A stretch of 64,000 nt of DNA, taken from Lewinella sp. LCG006. Lineage in GTDB: Bacteria; Bacteroidota; Bacteroidia; Chitinophagales; Saprospiraceae. The notes beneath the pieces were generated by a model. It saw only the letters and a list, made by a program, of their open reading frames with translations, did no database searches and was not told where the DNA came from. Location of the stretch: the NCBI RefSeq assembly GCF_040784935.1, contig NZ_CP160680.1, forward strand, positions 1,231,501 through 1,295,500. Reading direction: 5' to 3'. The stretch's first letter is position 1, and each line of letters begins with the position of its first letter. Below, piece after piece: positions 41,359-50,430 of this stretch. Both the position numbers and the translations under genes were made by a program.

Positions 41359-41787
41359 ATGATTAAGGAATTCAAAGAGGAGTACCGATGGTTGAGCAAC
41401 TTCTACCTGGTTGATATCCGGTACGAAGGTAAACGCTTCGCTTCGGTAGAATACGCCTACCAAAGTGCCAAAAGTAATGACCGCGAATGGAAAAAACTGT
41501 GTAAAGAAGGTAAGCTTAAGCAAAGCAAAATCAAGCGCCAAAGTAAAAACATCGAGCGGGTCGCCAATTGGGACAGCATCAAAATTGACGTGATGAGGAC
41601 CTGTCTCCATGCTAAGTTTACGCAGGAACCTTTACGGACGCTGCTCCTCGAAACAGGTGATCAATATCTACAGGAAGGCAATACCTGGGGCGACACCTTC
41701 TGGGGGGTAGACCTGGAAACTGGTGAAGGCGAAAACCAGCTGGGCAAGCTTCTGATGGAAATCAGAGCAGAACTGAAGCACATTTAG
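41359..41787 (+). CDS. NADAR domain protein (YbiA-like N-glycosidase)
   Basis: A 142-residue single-domain protein. Conserved NADAR features: FKEEYRWLSNFY (5-16), VEYAYQSAK (30-38) with the Glu/Gln/Lys of the active site, KFTQEPLRTLLLETGD, and the terminal GNTWGDTFWGVD. Family members hydrolyse N-glycosidic bonds in riboflavin-pathway intermediates or remove ADP-ribose from nucleic acids; they occur in NAD-related conflict systems. Nothing adjacent indicates which role applies here. Only 35 nt separate its stop from the next gene, so it may be co-transcribed with the BNR protein. Confidence 0.92.
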   Translation: MIKEFKEEYRWLSNFYLVDIRYEGKRFASVEYAYQSAKSNDREWKKLCKEGKLKQSKIKRQSKNIERVANWDSIKIDVMRTCLHAKFTQEPLRTLLLETGDQYLQEGNTWGDTFWGVDLETGEGENQLGKLLMEIRAELKHI

Positions 41788-41822
41788 ATTTTCAGGCAAA
41801 ACCTTATCTTTCGAAAAAAAGC

Positions 41823-44360
41823 ATGTACCACTTACGCCCACTCTTTGCCTGCCTCGTGCTCGGATGTCTGATCATTAGTTGCAAGCAATCAACAGCATCT
41901 TCCTCTCCTGCAGAACCCGAACAAATCCCGGCAGATTGGCTGTTCCGTCAGCGGGCTTTTCCTTTCGGGGAATTGGATGGTGTGGCCTATAAAAATGCGC
42001 TGAAACACCGCACACTTCTCGCCGAAGCACAACAAGCCAACGCTGCCAACAAAGACTTGACGACGGCCCTCTGGCAATTTGCTGGGCCCATTAATGTTGG
42101 TGGCCGAATCACCGATGTGGAAATGACACTCGGCACACCGGGTACTATTTTCGTGGGTGCTGCCGCTGGTGGCGTCTTCCGTTCCAGTGATATGGGAGCG
42201 AGTTGGGAAGCCGTTTTCGACGACATGCCCAGCCTCGCGATTGGAGATATTGCCCTGGCCCCCAGCAATGAAGACATCGTCTATGTAGGCACCGGCGAAG
42301 CCAATGCTGGCGGCGGATCTATTGCCTACGATGGCTTGGGCGTTTTTCGCTCCGAAGATGGCGGCTCCTCCTGGGAAGCGCGTGGACTGGAAAATGTAGG
42401 TAGCATCGGGCGCGTATTGGTTGACCCACTCGACGCCGATCGGCTTTACGTCGCTGCTATGGGTACGCTGTTTGCCAATAACGACCAAAGAGGGGTATAC
42501 CGTAGCCTTGATGGAGGCAATAGCTGGGAGCAAGTGTTATTCCTCTCCGACAGTACTGGTGCCGTAGATTTGGCTTTACACCCTTCGGATCCCAACACCC
42601 TCTACGCTGCCATGTGGGAAAGGATTCGTCGGCCAGACCGGCGGCAATATACTGGCATCACTTCTGGCATCTATAAAAGTACCGACGGCGGCACTACCTG
42701 GCAGGTACTCGGCAACGGTTTGCCTACACTTGCCTCCGAAAAAGGGCGAATCAGCTTGGCTATCGCGCCCTCCGATCCCAACCGCATTTATGCTGGCTAT
42801 GTCAATAGCAATGGCTATCTCGCCAATATGATGATCTCGGAGAATGCCGGGGCCAGTTGGTCCAACCTGCCCATTACGGACCTGGGGATTGCTCCCTTCG
42901 ATTGGTGGTTTAACCGGGTGGTGGTACACCCTACCAATGCGGACAAACTCTATTATGTAGGGTTTAATATCAACGAATACCTTCCGGAAGAACAACGCTG
43001 GACCTTGGCCTTCGCAGGCGTACACGTAGATCAACACAGTCTTTGGATTGCTCCCAATGACCCCGACTTCATGCTCCTGGGCAATGATGGTGGCCTCTAC
43101 TACAGTGAAGATGCTGGCCAGACCTACAGCAAATGGGAGAACCTGCCCATCACCCAATTTTACACCTGTGAGATAGACAACCAGCAACCTGAACGCCTCT
43201 ACGGTGGCACCCAAGACAATGGTACCAATCGTACACTTACCGGAGCTGATGACGACTGGGCTCAAATTTATGGTGGCGATGGCTTCCGCGTATTGGTTGA
43301 CCCTACCGACAACAATTACGTTTACGCTACCTTTCAATACGGCAACATTGCCCGCTCGACTGATGGTGGCAACAGTTTCATAGCTGCGACCAACGATCTC
43401 AGTGGCAGCCGTCGCAACTGGTATACACCTTATGTATTAGACCCTACGGATCCGTCCAGGCTTTTCCTAGGTGCAGAACGTGTCTACCGTTCTGACGACC
43501 GAGCACAGAGCTGGACGCCCATCAGCCCTGACCTTAGCAATGGAAGCACAGGTACCAACGGCCTCGTTTTTGGCACCATCACCTCACTCAGCGTTTCTGC
43601 GCTTGACAACCAGGTCATCTGGGTAGGCACCGATGATGGCAATGTGTGGGTCAGCACCAATGGCGGTACCACCTGGACTTCATTATCGGCCGATCTGCCC
43701 GAACGTTGGGTCACTAGCATCACTGCTGATCCTAATGATCCAGCCTCGGCTTACCTCACCTTCTCTGGCTACCGCTTTGGCACCAACATGAGCCACGTTT
43801 ACTTCACCGACGATTACGGAGCAACCTGGCAAGACCTCAACGGTGATCTGCCCGATATCCCGGTCAACGACCTGGTGATCCATCCCGATAACGGAACCCT
43901 GTTTTTAGCCACCGATATAGGCGTCTTCTTTTCGGAAAACAATGGTACCAACTGGCAATTACTGGGGCTGGAAATCCCACCTGTCATCATTACGGACCTC
44001 ACCTTGCATTTGCCAACGGAAACCCTGGTGGCAGCTACTTTTGGGCGTTCGCTCTGGAAAATCCCGATAGGTACCGACGTAAATACAAGGCAAGCAACGG
44101 CACTTTCCCTGGATTGGAGCGTTTACCCCAATCCCACCCGCAACCAAGCACAAATAAAGGTAAGCATAGCACACGAAGGGCCTTACCAGTTGTTGGTTTT
44201 CAACTCCTTAGGGCAGCAGGTAAGCCAAATTTTCAATGGCCGACTTTCCACTGGTGAACATCAACTAGCTTTGGATGCAACGGGTTGGCCGAAAGGCAAT
44301 TACTTTTTGCAATGGCATAGTAGCAACCAGGTGAGTAGCAGGAGATTGGTAGTAGAATAG
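41823..44360 (+). CDS. BNR/sortilin-like beta-propeller protein with T9SS sorting domain
   Basis: An 845-residue secreted protein built of Asp-box (BNR) repeats: SSDMGASWE, SEDGGSSWE, SLDGGNSWE, STDGGTTWQ, SENAGASWS, SEDAGQTYS, STDGGNSF, STNGGTTWT, TDDYGATWQ and SENNGTNWQ mark at least ten blades, as in sortilin/VPS10 and exo-sialidase-like propellers. The C-terminus (LSLDWSVYPNPTRNQAQIKVS ... PKGNYFLQWHS ... SRRLVVE) is a type A T9SS domain. The N-terminus reads CLVLGCLIISCKQS, which is a lipobox, an unexpected combination with T9SS export. No catalytic site is evident; protein or glycan binding is likely. Confidence 0.9.
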   Translation: MYHLRPLFACLVLGCLIISCKQSTASSSPAEPEQIPADWLFRQRAFPFGELDGVAYKNALKHRTLLAEAQQANAANKDLTTALWQFAGPINVGGRITDVEMTLGTPGTIFVGAAAGGVFRSSDMGASWEAVFDDMPSLAIGDIALAPSNEDIVYVGTGEANAGGGSIAYDGLGVFRSEDGGSSWEARGLENVGSIGRVLVDPLDADRLYVAAMGTLFANNDQRGVYRSLDGGNSWEQVLFLSDSTGAVDLALHPSDPNTLYAAMWERIRRPDRRQYTGITSGIYKSTDGGTTWQVLGNGLPTLASEKGRISLAIAPSDPNRIYAGYVNSNGYLANMMISENAGASWSNLPITDLGIAPFDWWFNRVVVHPTNADKLYYVGFNINEYLPEEQRWTLAFAGVHVDQHSLWIAPNDPDFMLLGNDGGLYYSEDAGQTYSKWENLPITQFYTCEIDNQQPERLYGGTQDNGTNRTLTGADDDWAQIYGGDGFRVLVDPTDNNYVYATFQYGNIARSTDGGNSFIAATNDLSGSRRNWYTPYVLDPTDPSRLFLGAERVYRSDDRAQSWTPISPDLSNGSTGTNGLVFGTITSLSVSALDNQVIWVGTDDGNVWVSTNGGTTWTSLSADLPERWVTSITADPNDPASAYLTFSGYRFGTNMSHVYFTDDYGATWQDLNGDLPDIPVNDLVIHPDNGTLFLATDIGVFFSENNGTNWQLLGLEIPPVIITDLTLHLPTETLVAATFGRSLWKIPIGTDVNTRQATALSLDWSVYPNPTRNQAQIKVSIAHEGPYQLLVFNSLGQQVSQIFNGRLSTGEHQLALDATGWPKGNYFLQWHSSNQVSSRRLVVE

Positions 44361-44368
44361 GTATTGAT

Positions 44369-44432
44369 AGCCTTGTTCTGCTGGAACAAGTTTTGCGGTA
44401 AGCGCCAAAACAGCCTCCAGCAGAACAAGGCT
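44369..44432. terminator. Long inverted repeat between convergent genes
   Basis: AGCCTTGTTCTGCTGGA (44369-44385) and its exact inverse complement (44416-44432) enclose a second pairing, GTTTTG/CAAAAC. It lies 9 nt after the BNR gene and 13 nt before the end of the ABC/M1 gene, so it can stop both transcripts. Confidence 0.85.
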
Positions 44433-44444
44433 AAAAGATCAAAC

Positions 44445-47400
44445 CTAAAATTTCCACTGATTATCTCCTTTTACGGCTTCCAGCCTACTGCCGAAGGGAT
44501 CAACGATGACGAAGGAGGGGCGCTGATCGGTGATCACGGTGCACACTTGGGTACCAGTCTCTAGGCAAAACCTTGTCAGCAATAGTGGTTTTTCACCCTG
44601 CCTTAAATGTTGTGGCGCTTGCTTAAAAAGCCCCAATACGATAGGCTCCTCCAGGCCTATTGCCCGCAATTCGCCATTAGGCATTAGCTCATGACGTTGC
44701 GCCTTGATGGTAGCCGTTACTTCGTAGCGTCCATCCTGTCGTTCTTTAATGGTGGCTTTTTCAATTTCCAAATCATAAGTGATCCTTCGTTTCAACCAAT
44801 CATTGATCAAGACGGTATCGGAGGGAGAAGTATGGGTATAGAGTGCTTCCAAAAAATCCAGACTGGTAAAGCTAGGATTGACCTCACAACTGTGCTGCTC
44901 CAGCAATGTACGCAGCATCAGATTCATCCGCTGTTCCCCCAGTAGCTCCCGCAAGGCCAGCATAGCAATGAATCCCTTGCCGTAAGCGAGGTAGCTTTCG
45001 TTTTGACAAAGGAACAAAGGAGACTCCCTTTTATCAGCCAGCGATCGTTCCTGAAAATATTGTTGCTGAGCGGTTTTACTCAGCTGCCAAACCGCCCCGA
45101 GGCCTTCCGATTTTTCCATTACAATGGCTTCGGTGTATTTAGCCAATCCTTCCAACAAAAACGCCGATCCAGCGACATTTTTAGGACATAAGCTTCCGCC
45201 CCACCATTGATGAGCCACCTCGTGGATGGTCCGTTTAGCAACCAGATTAAAAGCATCAGAAGCACGGGTGTCTATCATAAAAAGGCGATTTTCGACCATG
45301 CTGATGGTGCCCGCCATGGCTTGCCCACCGAAAGGCCAATGTCCTGGTATTTCCGCAATCCGCAGGTGATCAAGAGGGTAAGCTCCAAAATTATGCTGGC
45401 AGTAATCTAATGCCAATTTGGTCTGATCTTTAATCAGCGAGAGGTTCTTGCCGTGTGCAGGATGATAGTAAAACTCCAGCTTGAGTCCCTTGTATTGGCT
45501 TTGATCAATTTCATAATGCGCCGAGAAATAATTCAACATGGGCAACGTCGGTAGCTTGCTCTGATAATGATAATAATTGCGCCCCCCCTTAGACCAATGA
45601 TTCACCAAGTTGCCGGGAGCAATAGCGGTTTGTTGACCAGAAGTAGACAAAAAGCAATTAAAGTGAATTTTTCCTACCGTCGCATTAGGCAAATGCAAGG
45701 AAGCTTCCTCCTGGACGATCTCCTCACGCAGCGGCAGGCCACGTCGAATCCTCTCTTTTTCATCTCGAATTTCCAGACTCGGCCGATAATTAAGAACCGG
45801 ATCAAATTCATTACGCATCAGGTAGCTTCCATTGGCTACCAATCCTTTGGCAATGGCAAACCCTTTTTTCTGGTAATAAAGCTCGTAAGTATAGCGCAAT
45901 GTATCGCCCGGACACAAGGGTGCAGCGAGCTTATACAGGCGGGTATGGAAAAAAGTATCCCGATCTACCAGAGTTCCTCCATCAATGACAAAAGATTCCA
46001 ATGGGACTCTTTCAGACACGAAAATGGCTGTTACGGCGGTGTCACTTTTATTTTCAACAAGGTAACTGGCCCAAACCCGGTAAGCACCCTTTGCTGTATA
46101 CAAATCAACCTTTGTATCAATAGCCTTAGGAAACAGCCGGTGAGGTTGGTCCCATTTTTTAAACTTACGTTCGTAAGCTTCCTGAAAATCCAACTGGGTC
46201 TTTGGCGATAGATAATCCCCTTCTATATTGACTTGATGGTAGATACAGCCACCTGAAACAATCCAAAGACCCAACAAAACGAGGAACACTAAAGTGAAGC
46301 CTTGAGGCCAACTTGTTCTCCGACCATTGGTACGTGACAGCCAAGCCTGCCAGGCTATTCCCCCTAGCAACAACCCCAGCAAAAGCCAGTGCACTGCCAG
46401 GTAATGAAACCCCTTGCTGTAGTCGCCATAACCATTCATATCGGTGTAAACAACCTCAGGAAAACCTCCTGGTTGTAGAAGAGGATGGTGAAGCCCCAGT
46501 CGAGCGGCTACCGTTGGCTGAAACACTATAATCAGCAAAAAGGTCAGCAACATACCCAGGTACTTTTTGGGGCTAACAACCTGGATAAACAAAGCCAGTA
46601 AACTGTAGAAAAGCAGAGGGAGCCCTTCGTAATAAAACAAACTGAGATACAAACCCGGCTCAAAAGTGTAATACCCACTGGCTACTTGAAACCCCAGGCC
46701 CAGCAAGATGCTGGTAATCATTAGACTCAAAGGAAGAAGGATCAAGCAAAGCCACTTTGAGAGCAATAAGCTTTGCTTCTTTACCAGCCCTGTATTAATG
46801 AGTTCCTCCACATTTAAAGCTCGCTCTCGCCACACCAATTCGCCGCTATAAAACACCAGCAGCAAACTACTCAACCAAGGCAGTGGATCTCGAATGAGCC
46901 ACAACAATAGTCCTGTAGAAGGATAAAGCTGTTCGCCGTAACTGCCTCCGCTGTAGACCCTGCTGTATATTTCGGTAAATACAATCACGACCCAGATTCC
47001 CAAGATGGCCAAATAAGGGAGACTCCCAAATACGTATTGGAGCTCAATCCGCAGCATTGATCTTAAAGCTGGCCACCACTGTTCAGGCACTAGCTCCACC
47101 TCTCGGGACACCTCGCGAGCCTTCGCTGGCATGGGTGCTGTCTCCTCCAGCAATGGCTTCCTTTGCGGTAGAAATGTTGGCCGTTTCATTTTGCCCACAA
47201 CCACGAAACACAAGGAAAAGCCCAGCCACAATAAGCGATTGTACAACAAATAGCCCTCCGGGTGCAGCAAATCATGATTCTTTTGGTAAATCGTCCAGGA
47301 TTGGGTTTGCTCAAAAAAAGCGGAGATTCCAAAAGGGTCGGCCAAGGCTGCCACCATCAACTGCCCTTCCCCTGGTGGTGTTGCGTTGGCCATCAATGGC

Positions 47401-47981
47401 GCATTCAGAAAAAGGGCACATATCCAGTACAGTGCATAGATACCCACCGCCGTGGCGTAGGTTGCCAGCGCATTCCGGCTCCAATGAGCCACAACAAAAA
47501 TTACGCTCCCACAAATGATATTATTGGGGATAATAAACCAAAACCAGGCAGCAACATAATAGGATAAAGCCCCTTCGCCCCACTGATTTCCGGCTCGCTG
47601 CAAGGGCAAAACTTCCCCTAATAAACCTCCTAGTAAAAAGGGACTGATGGCCAATACGCCAAAGATGATGACCCCCAAATAACGGCTCCAAAAGAGAGGG
47701 CCTGCCCCTATGGGACTACTATCGACCAGGCTGACAAAGTCATACTTCTGGTCGCGTAAAACCCCACTCACCGTGAAGAACATCAAGGGGAATACGACCG
47801 CTAATGAAAACAGCGCTGTATGAAAGGCTATTTGAAACGGGCCATTCACCATGATTTGTGGCGATGCATAGCCTTGTACCGTGAGCAATACCCCTAAGCC
47901 CAAGAACAACAGTGCAAAAAGCAATAAAGTACGTTGCCGTGACTGATAATAGGCTTCAAAAGATAGTAGTTGTAAAAACAT
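44445..47981 (-). CDS. ABC transporter permease fused to an M1-family metallopeptidase
   Basis: A 1178-residue fusion. Residues 1-600 hold two sets of membrane segments (MFLQLLSFEAYYQSRQRTLLLFALLFLG and the ABC-2 type permease features LRDQKYDFVSLVDSSP, SRNALATYATAVG; second set from about 300 with FSGELVWRERALNVEELI-type motif). The C-terminal half is an extracytoplasmic M1 peptidase: zinc site HEVAH (about 916-920) in RTIHEVAHQWWGG, with the glutamate of LLEGLAKY 19 residues on, and GQAMAGTISMVENR as the GxMEN-like strand. The ATPase gene lies upstream, 252 nt away. This is a known Bacteroidota exporter-peptidase architecture; the substrate is unknown. Confidence 0.92.
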   Translation of the reverse strand: MFLQLLSFEAYYQSRQRTLLLFALLFLGLGVLLTVQGYASPQIMVNGPFQIAFHTALFSLAVVFPLMFFTVSGVLRDQKYDFVSLVDSSPIGAGPLFWSRYLGVIIFGVLAISPFLLGGLLGEVLPLQRAGNQWGEGALSYYVAAWFWFIIPNNIICGSVIFVVAHWSRNALATYATAVGIYALYWICALFLNAPLMANATPPGEGQLMVAALADPFGISAFFEQTQSWTIYQKNHDLLHPEGYLLYNRLLWLGFSLCFVVVGKMKRPTFLPQRKPLLEETAPMPAKAREVSREVELVPEQWWPALRSMLRIELQYVFGSLPYLAILGIWVVIVFTEIYSRVYSGGSYGEQLYPSTGLLLWLIRDPLPWLSSLLLVFYSGELVWRERALNVEELINTGLVKKQSLLLSKWLCLILLPLSLMITSILLGLGFQVASGYYTFEPGLYLSLFYYEGLPLLFYSLLALFIQVVSPKKYLGMLLTFLLIIVFQPTVAARLGLHHPLLQPGGFPEVVYTDMNGYGDYSKGFHYLAVHWLLLGLLLGGIAWQAWLSRTNGRRTSWPQGFTLVFLVLLGLWIVSGGCIYHQVNIEGDYLSPKTQLDFQEAYERKFKKWDQPHRLFPKAIDTKVDLYTAKGAYRVWASYLVENKSDTAVTAIFVSERVPLESFVIDGGTLVDRDTFFHTRLYKLAAPLCPGDTLRYTYELYYQKKGFAIAKGLVANGSYLMRNEFDPVLNYRPSLEIRDEKERIRRGLPLREEIVQEEASLHLPNATVGKIHFNCFLSTSGQQTAIAPGNLVNHWSKGGRNYYHYQSKLPTLPMLNYFSAHYEIDQSQYKGLKLEFYYHPAHGKNLSLIKDQTKLALDYCQHNFGAYPLDHLRIAEIPGHWPFGGQAMAGTISMVENRLFMIDTRASDAFNLVAKRTIHEVAHQWWGGSLCPKNVAGSAFLLEGLAKYTEAIVMEKSEGLGAVWQLSKTAQQQYFQERSLADKRESPLFLCQNESYLAYGKGFIAMLALRELLGEQRMNLMLRTLLEQHSCEVNPSFTSLDFLEALYTHTSPSDTVLINDWLKRRITYDLEIEKATIKERQDGRYEVTATIKAQRHELMPNGELRAIGLEEPIVLGLFKQAPQHLRQGEKPLLLTRFCLETGTQVCTVITDQRPSFVIVDPFGSRLEAVKGDNQWKF

Positions 47982-48068
47982 AAAGCACGATTTTTTGGAA
48001 GCGGTAAAGAGGAATTGTCGTATTGCTTAAAATAGCGTTGCTCTGCACCCATTTTTAGGAACAGCACG

Positions 48069-48223
48069 AAAATAAAAAGCGATTTTGTTTTCCAAATAGT
48101 TGAATAAGCGCTTCATTTCAAGCCCGTCTGGCCAGCCGGACAGGCGTTTTAACTATTTGGGAAACCTGCCTGCCATCGAGGATGCCGAGCAGGCAGGCTT
48201 GAGAAAAATCGCAGTTTATTTTC
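48069..48223. repeat. 155-nt nested inverted-repeat element with a branched fold
   Basis: Outer arms AAAATAAA-AA-GCGATTTT (48069-48086) and AAAATCGC-AG-TTTATTTT (48206-48223) pair over 16 of 18 positions. Inside are two separate hairpins: CCAAATAGTT (48092-48101) with AACTATTTGG (48152-48161), itself enclosing a GCCCGTCTGG/CCGGACAGGC stem, and CCTGCCTGC (48166-48174) with GCAGGCAGG (48190-48198). The whole can form a three-way junction. It fills most of the gap between the ATPase gene's end and the permease gene's start. Confidence 0.75.
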
Positions 48224-48233
48224 TGCGCAATAC

Positions 48234-49109
48234 TTAATGATTGAGTGCAGTGAAATAAACGCTTTCCAAATCCGGCTGCAAAGGCAAGAATCCTTCTCCT
48301 GGCGGACTATCGGCAAGGACTTGCACTATCTTTTTCCCGGATAAGAGGCGGGTACTGATCACCTTATATTGCTGCTGGTAAGCGGCCAAGTGATTTTTAT
48401 CAATGGTTTTTTGCCAAATTCTACCCGCTAATGCAGCGCACAATTCTTCTGGATTACCTTGTGCCACAATACTTCCCTGATTCATAATGGCCATTTGTGG
48501 ACACAATTGGCGTACATCTTCTACCAAATGAGTAGAAAGGAGGACGATAATATTTTCGCCAATCTCACTGAGCAAATTGAGGAAACGGTACCGCTCCTGA
48601 GGATCAAGTCCGGCGGTAGGTTCGTCAACAATAACCAGTTGAGGCTTACCAAGTAGTGCCTGTGCAATGCCAAACCGCTGCCGCATACCACCTGAAAAGG
48701 TATGAACTGCCCGCTTGCGTTGTGCATAAAGATTGGTCTGCTCGAGGAGTGCAGCCACTTGTTCCCTACGTTGGTGTTTATCGACAAGTCCTTTCAAAAG
48801 GGCTAAATGATCCAGCAAACGCTCTGCCGATATCTTGGGATACACCCCAAAGGACTGGGGCAGGTAACCCAAGACCTTACGGATGGCAGCGGGATCATGC
48901 AATACATCCATTCCGTTGAAATGAATACTGCCCTGGTCGGGCAATTGCAAGGTTGCCAGGGTACGCATCAGCGTAGATTTACCGGCCCCGTTAGGACCTA
49001 ATAATCCAAACATTCCATTGCTCAATTGGAGGTCGATGCTACGAAGTGCTTCCACGCCATTGGGGTAAGTTTTAGTGAGACCATTGATGGTCAGAAGATG
49101 ATTATTCAT
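48234..49109 (-). CDS. ABC transporter ATP-binding protein
   Basis: A 291-residue ATPase that powers an exporter. ATG at 49109 (NNHLLTINGLTKTYPNG follows) is preferred to an upstream frame extension. Motifs: Walker A GPNGAGKST (about 41-49), Q-loop LPQSFG, signature TFSGGMRQR, Walker B LVIVDEPTAGLDP, H-loop STHLVED. A C-terminal extension of about 80 residues (KVISTRLLSGKKIVQVLADS) is typical of ABC-2 exporters. The permease/M1 fusion downstream on the same strand is the probable partner. Upstream lie three LytTR-type direct repeats, which places this gene under the adjacent regulator. Confidence 0.94.
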   Translation of the reverse strand: MNNHLLTINGLTKTYPNGVEALRSIDLQLSNGMFGLLGPNGAGKSTLMRTLATLQLPDQGSIHFNGMDVLHDPAAIRKVLGYLPQSFGVYPKISAERLLDHLALLKGLVDKHQRREQVAALLEQTNLYAQRKRAVHTFSGGMRQRFGIAQALLGKPQLVIVDEPTAGLDPQERYRFLNLLSEIGENIIVLLSTHLVEDVRQLCPQMAIMNQGSIVAQGNPEELCAALAGRIWQKTIDKNHLAAYQQQYKVISTRLLSGKKIVQVLADSPPGEGFLPLQPDLESVYFTALNH

Positions 49110-49213
49110 AACTGTTATTTGCACCAAAACTCCTACCACTACAGCCTGTTTCCAAAGATCAATGTCAAAACAGCCCTTTTTGACCATCAACACTATGGCT
49201 GACAGTACCAACC

Positions 49214-49264
49214 GTGTTGGTGAGCATTAGCGTTGAGTTGGTGTCCATTTTGGAGGTGTTGGTG
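49214..49264. promoter_or_regulatory. Three 9-bp direct repeats at 21-bp spacing, probable LytTR operator
   Basis: GTGTTGGTG at 49214-49222, GAGTTGGTG at 49235-49243 and GTGTTGGTG at 49256-49264 start exactly 21 bp apart, i.e. 9-bp repeats with 12-bp gaps on one face of the helix, the layout bound by LytTR regulators. TAATTTTG at 49267-49274 right after the last repeat fits a -7 element, while no TTG lies at the -33 distance: typical of an activator-dependent promoter for the histidine-kinase gene. The region also lies upstream of the divergent ATPase gene. Confidence 0.8.
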
Positions 49265-49307
49265 CATAATTTTGGTAGATACTTACGATGGAGCTTATTT
49301 TTGAAGC

Positions 49308-50420
49308 ATGAATAACTTACTCCAACGTTATCGCCCGCTTTGGTTGGGCGCACTGATCACCCTCTTCTTGGTCATTAGCTTACGGGCGATTGGCTTCCTG
49401 CTTATCGACCCTAGCGAAATGGGCCCCAATCTGGTCATCTTCACTTTTTGGTGGCTGTTGCTGGCTTTTTTGCTGTACCGTTTTGATCGGGTTGCCCACA
49501 AGATGAAGCTACTTGGGCACCTGGGTATCATGGCATTTTTGCTAATCGCCGCCATTGTGGTGGGCAGTTCCTCCGCTTTCGACGATAACCCGCTGACCAT
49601 CACACTGCTGATTGCTGCGGCACTCTACCTATTCCGCTGGCTCGTGCCCAATTTTTTCCGTCTTTATCAATGGTTCATCATCGGTAGCTACCTGGTTTTG
49701 CTAACTATTTTTGCGGTCGCTCGATTTAAGCCTGCTTATTTTGAAGCCCATTCCGATGTTTTGTACGCCGCTTTTTTTTGGCCCGTGCCCTTGCTGCTGG
49801 CACTATGGGTTTACCAACAATGGAAGTGGCTAAAATCTATCCGCGCGGAAAAGGCGGAGGCCGAACTCGCACTACTCAAATCCCAGATCAATCCTCATTT
49901 TTTCTTCAATACCCTCAACAACCTCTACTCCCTCACGGTAGAGCAGTCGCCAAAAGCACCAGAGATGATCGTGAAGCTATCGGAGATGATGCGCTATACC
50001 ATCTACGAAGGAAAAAAGGAGTGGGTGCCGGTGTTGGAAGAAGTACATTACTTGCAAAATTACCTCGAGCTACAAGAGATCAGGCACCACCACCAGGTGA
50101 ACATCAGTTTCTACCAAGAGCTTGAGCCAGGAGTGCAAGTATCGCCCTTATTGTTTATTGTCTTGTTGGAAAACGCCTTCAAACACGGGGCCGAGCATTT
50201 GCTGAAAGATGCTTATATTCAACTTCAGCTTGTCGCAAAAGAAAGCCAAATCACTTTTTCTGTCGAGAATAATTTCGATCCCGAAGTACTAACAAGCAGT
50301 ACCGACGGGATTGGCCTGGAAAACCTTCGTCGACGGCTGAACCTCGTCTACCCCGGCAACTACACGCTCAAAACAATAAAGACTGACAACACTTACCAAG
50401 CCATATTAACCATCGGATAA
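49308..50420 (+). CDS. LytS/YehU-type sensor histidine kinase
   Basis: A 370-residue membrane kinase. Residues 10-165 contain about five membrane segments (LWLGALITLFLVISLRA, LVIFTFWWLLLAFLLYRF, LGIMAFLLIAAIVVGS, LVLLTIFAVARF, PLLLALWVYQQW) and no separate sensor domain. The kinase core follows: phosphoacceptor His197 in INPHFFFNTLNNL, LSEMMRYTIYEG, LQNYLELQEIR, the N-box LLENAFKHGAEH and the short GIGLENLRRRL. The response regulator starts 10 nt after its stop codon. The 5-TM layout may sense lipids, membrane state or substrates of the ABC transporter encoded opposite. Confidence 0.95.
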   Translation: MNNLLQRYRPLWLGALITLFLVISLRAIGFLLIDPSEMGPNLVIFTFWWLLLAFLLYRFDRVAHKMKLLGHLGIMAFLLIAAIVVGSSSAFDDNPLTITLLIAAALYLFRWLVPNFFRLYQWFIIGSYLVLLTIFAVARFKPAYFEAHSDVLYAAFFWPVPLLLALWVYQQWKWLKSIRAEKAEAELALLKSQINPHFFFNTLNNLYSLTVEQSPKAPEMIVKLSEMMRYTIYEGKKEWVPVLEEVHYLQNYLELQEIRHHHQVNISFYQELEPGVQVSPLLFIVLLENAFKHGAEHLLKDAYIQLQLVAKESQITFSVENNFDPEVLTSSTDGIGLENLRRRLNLVYPGNYTLKTIKTDNTYQAILTIG

Positions 50421-50430
50421 ACTCACCCCT

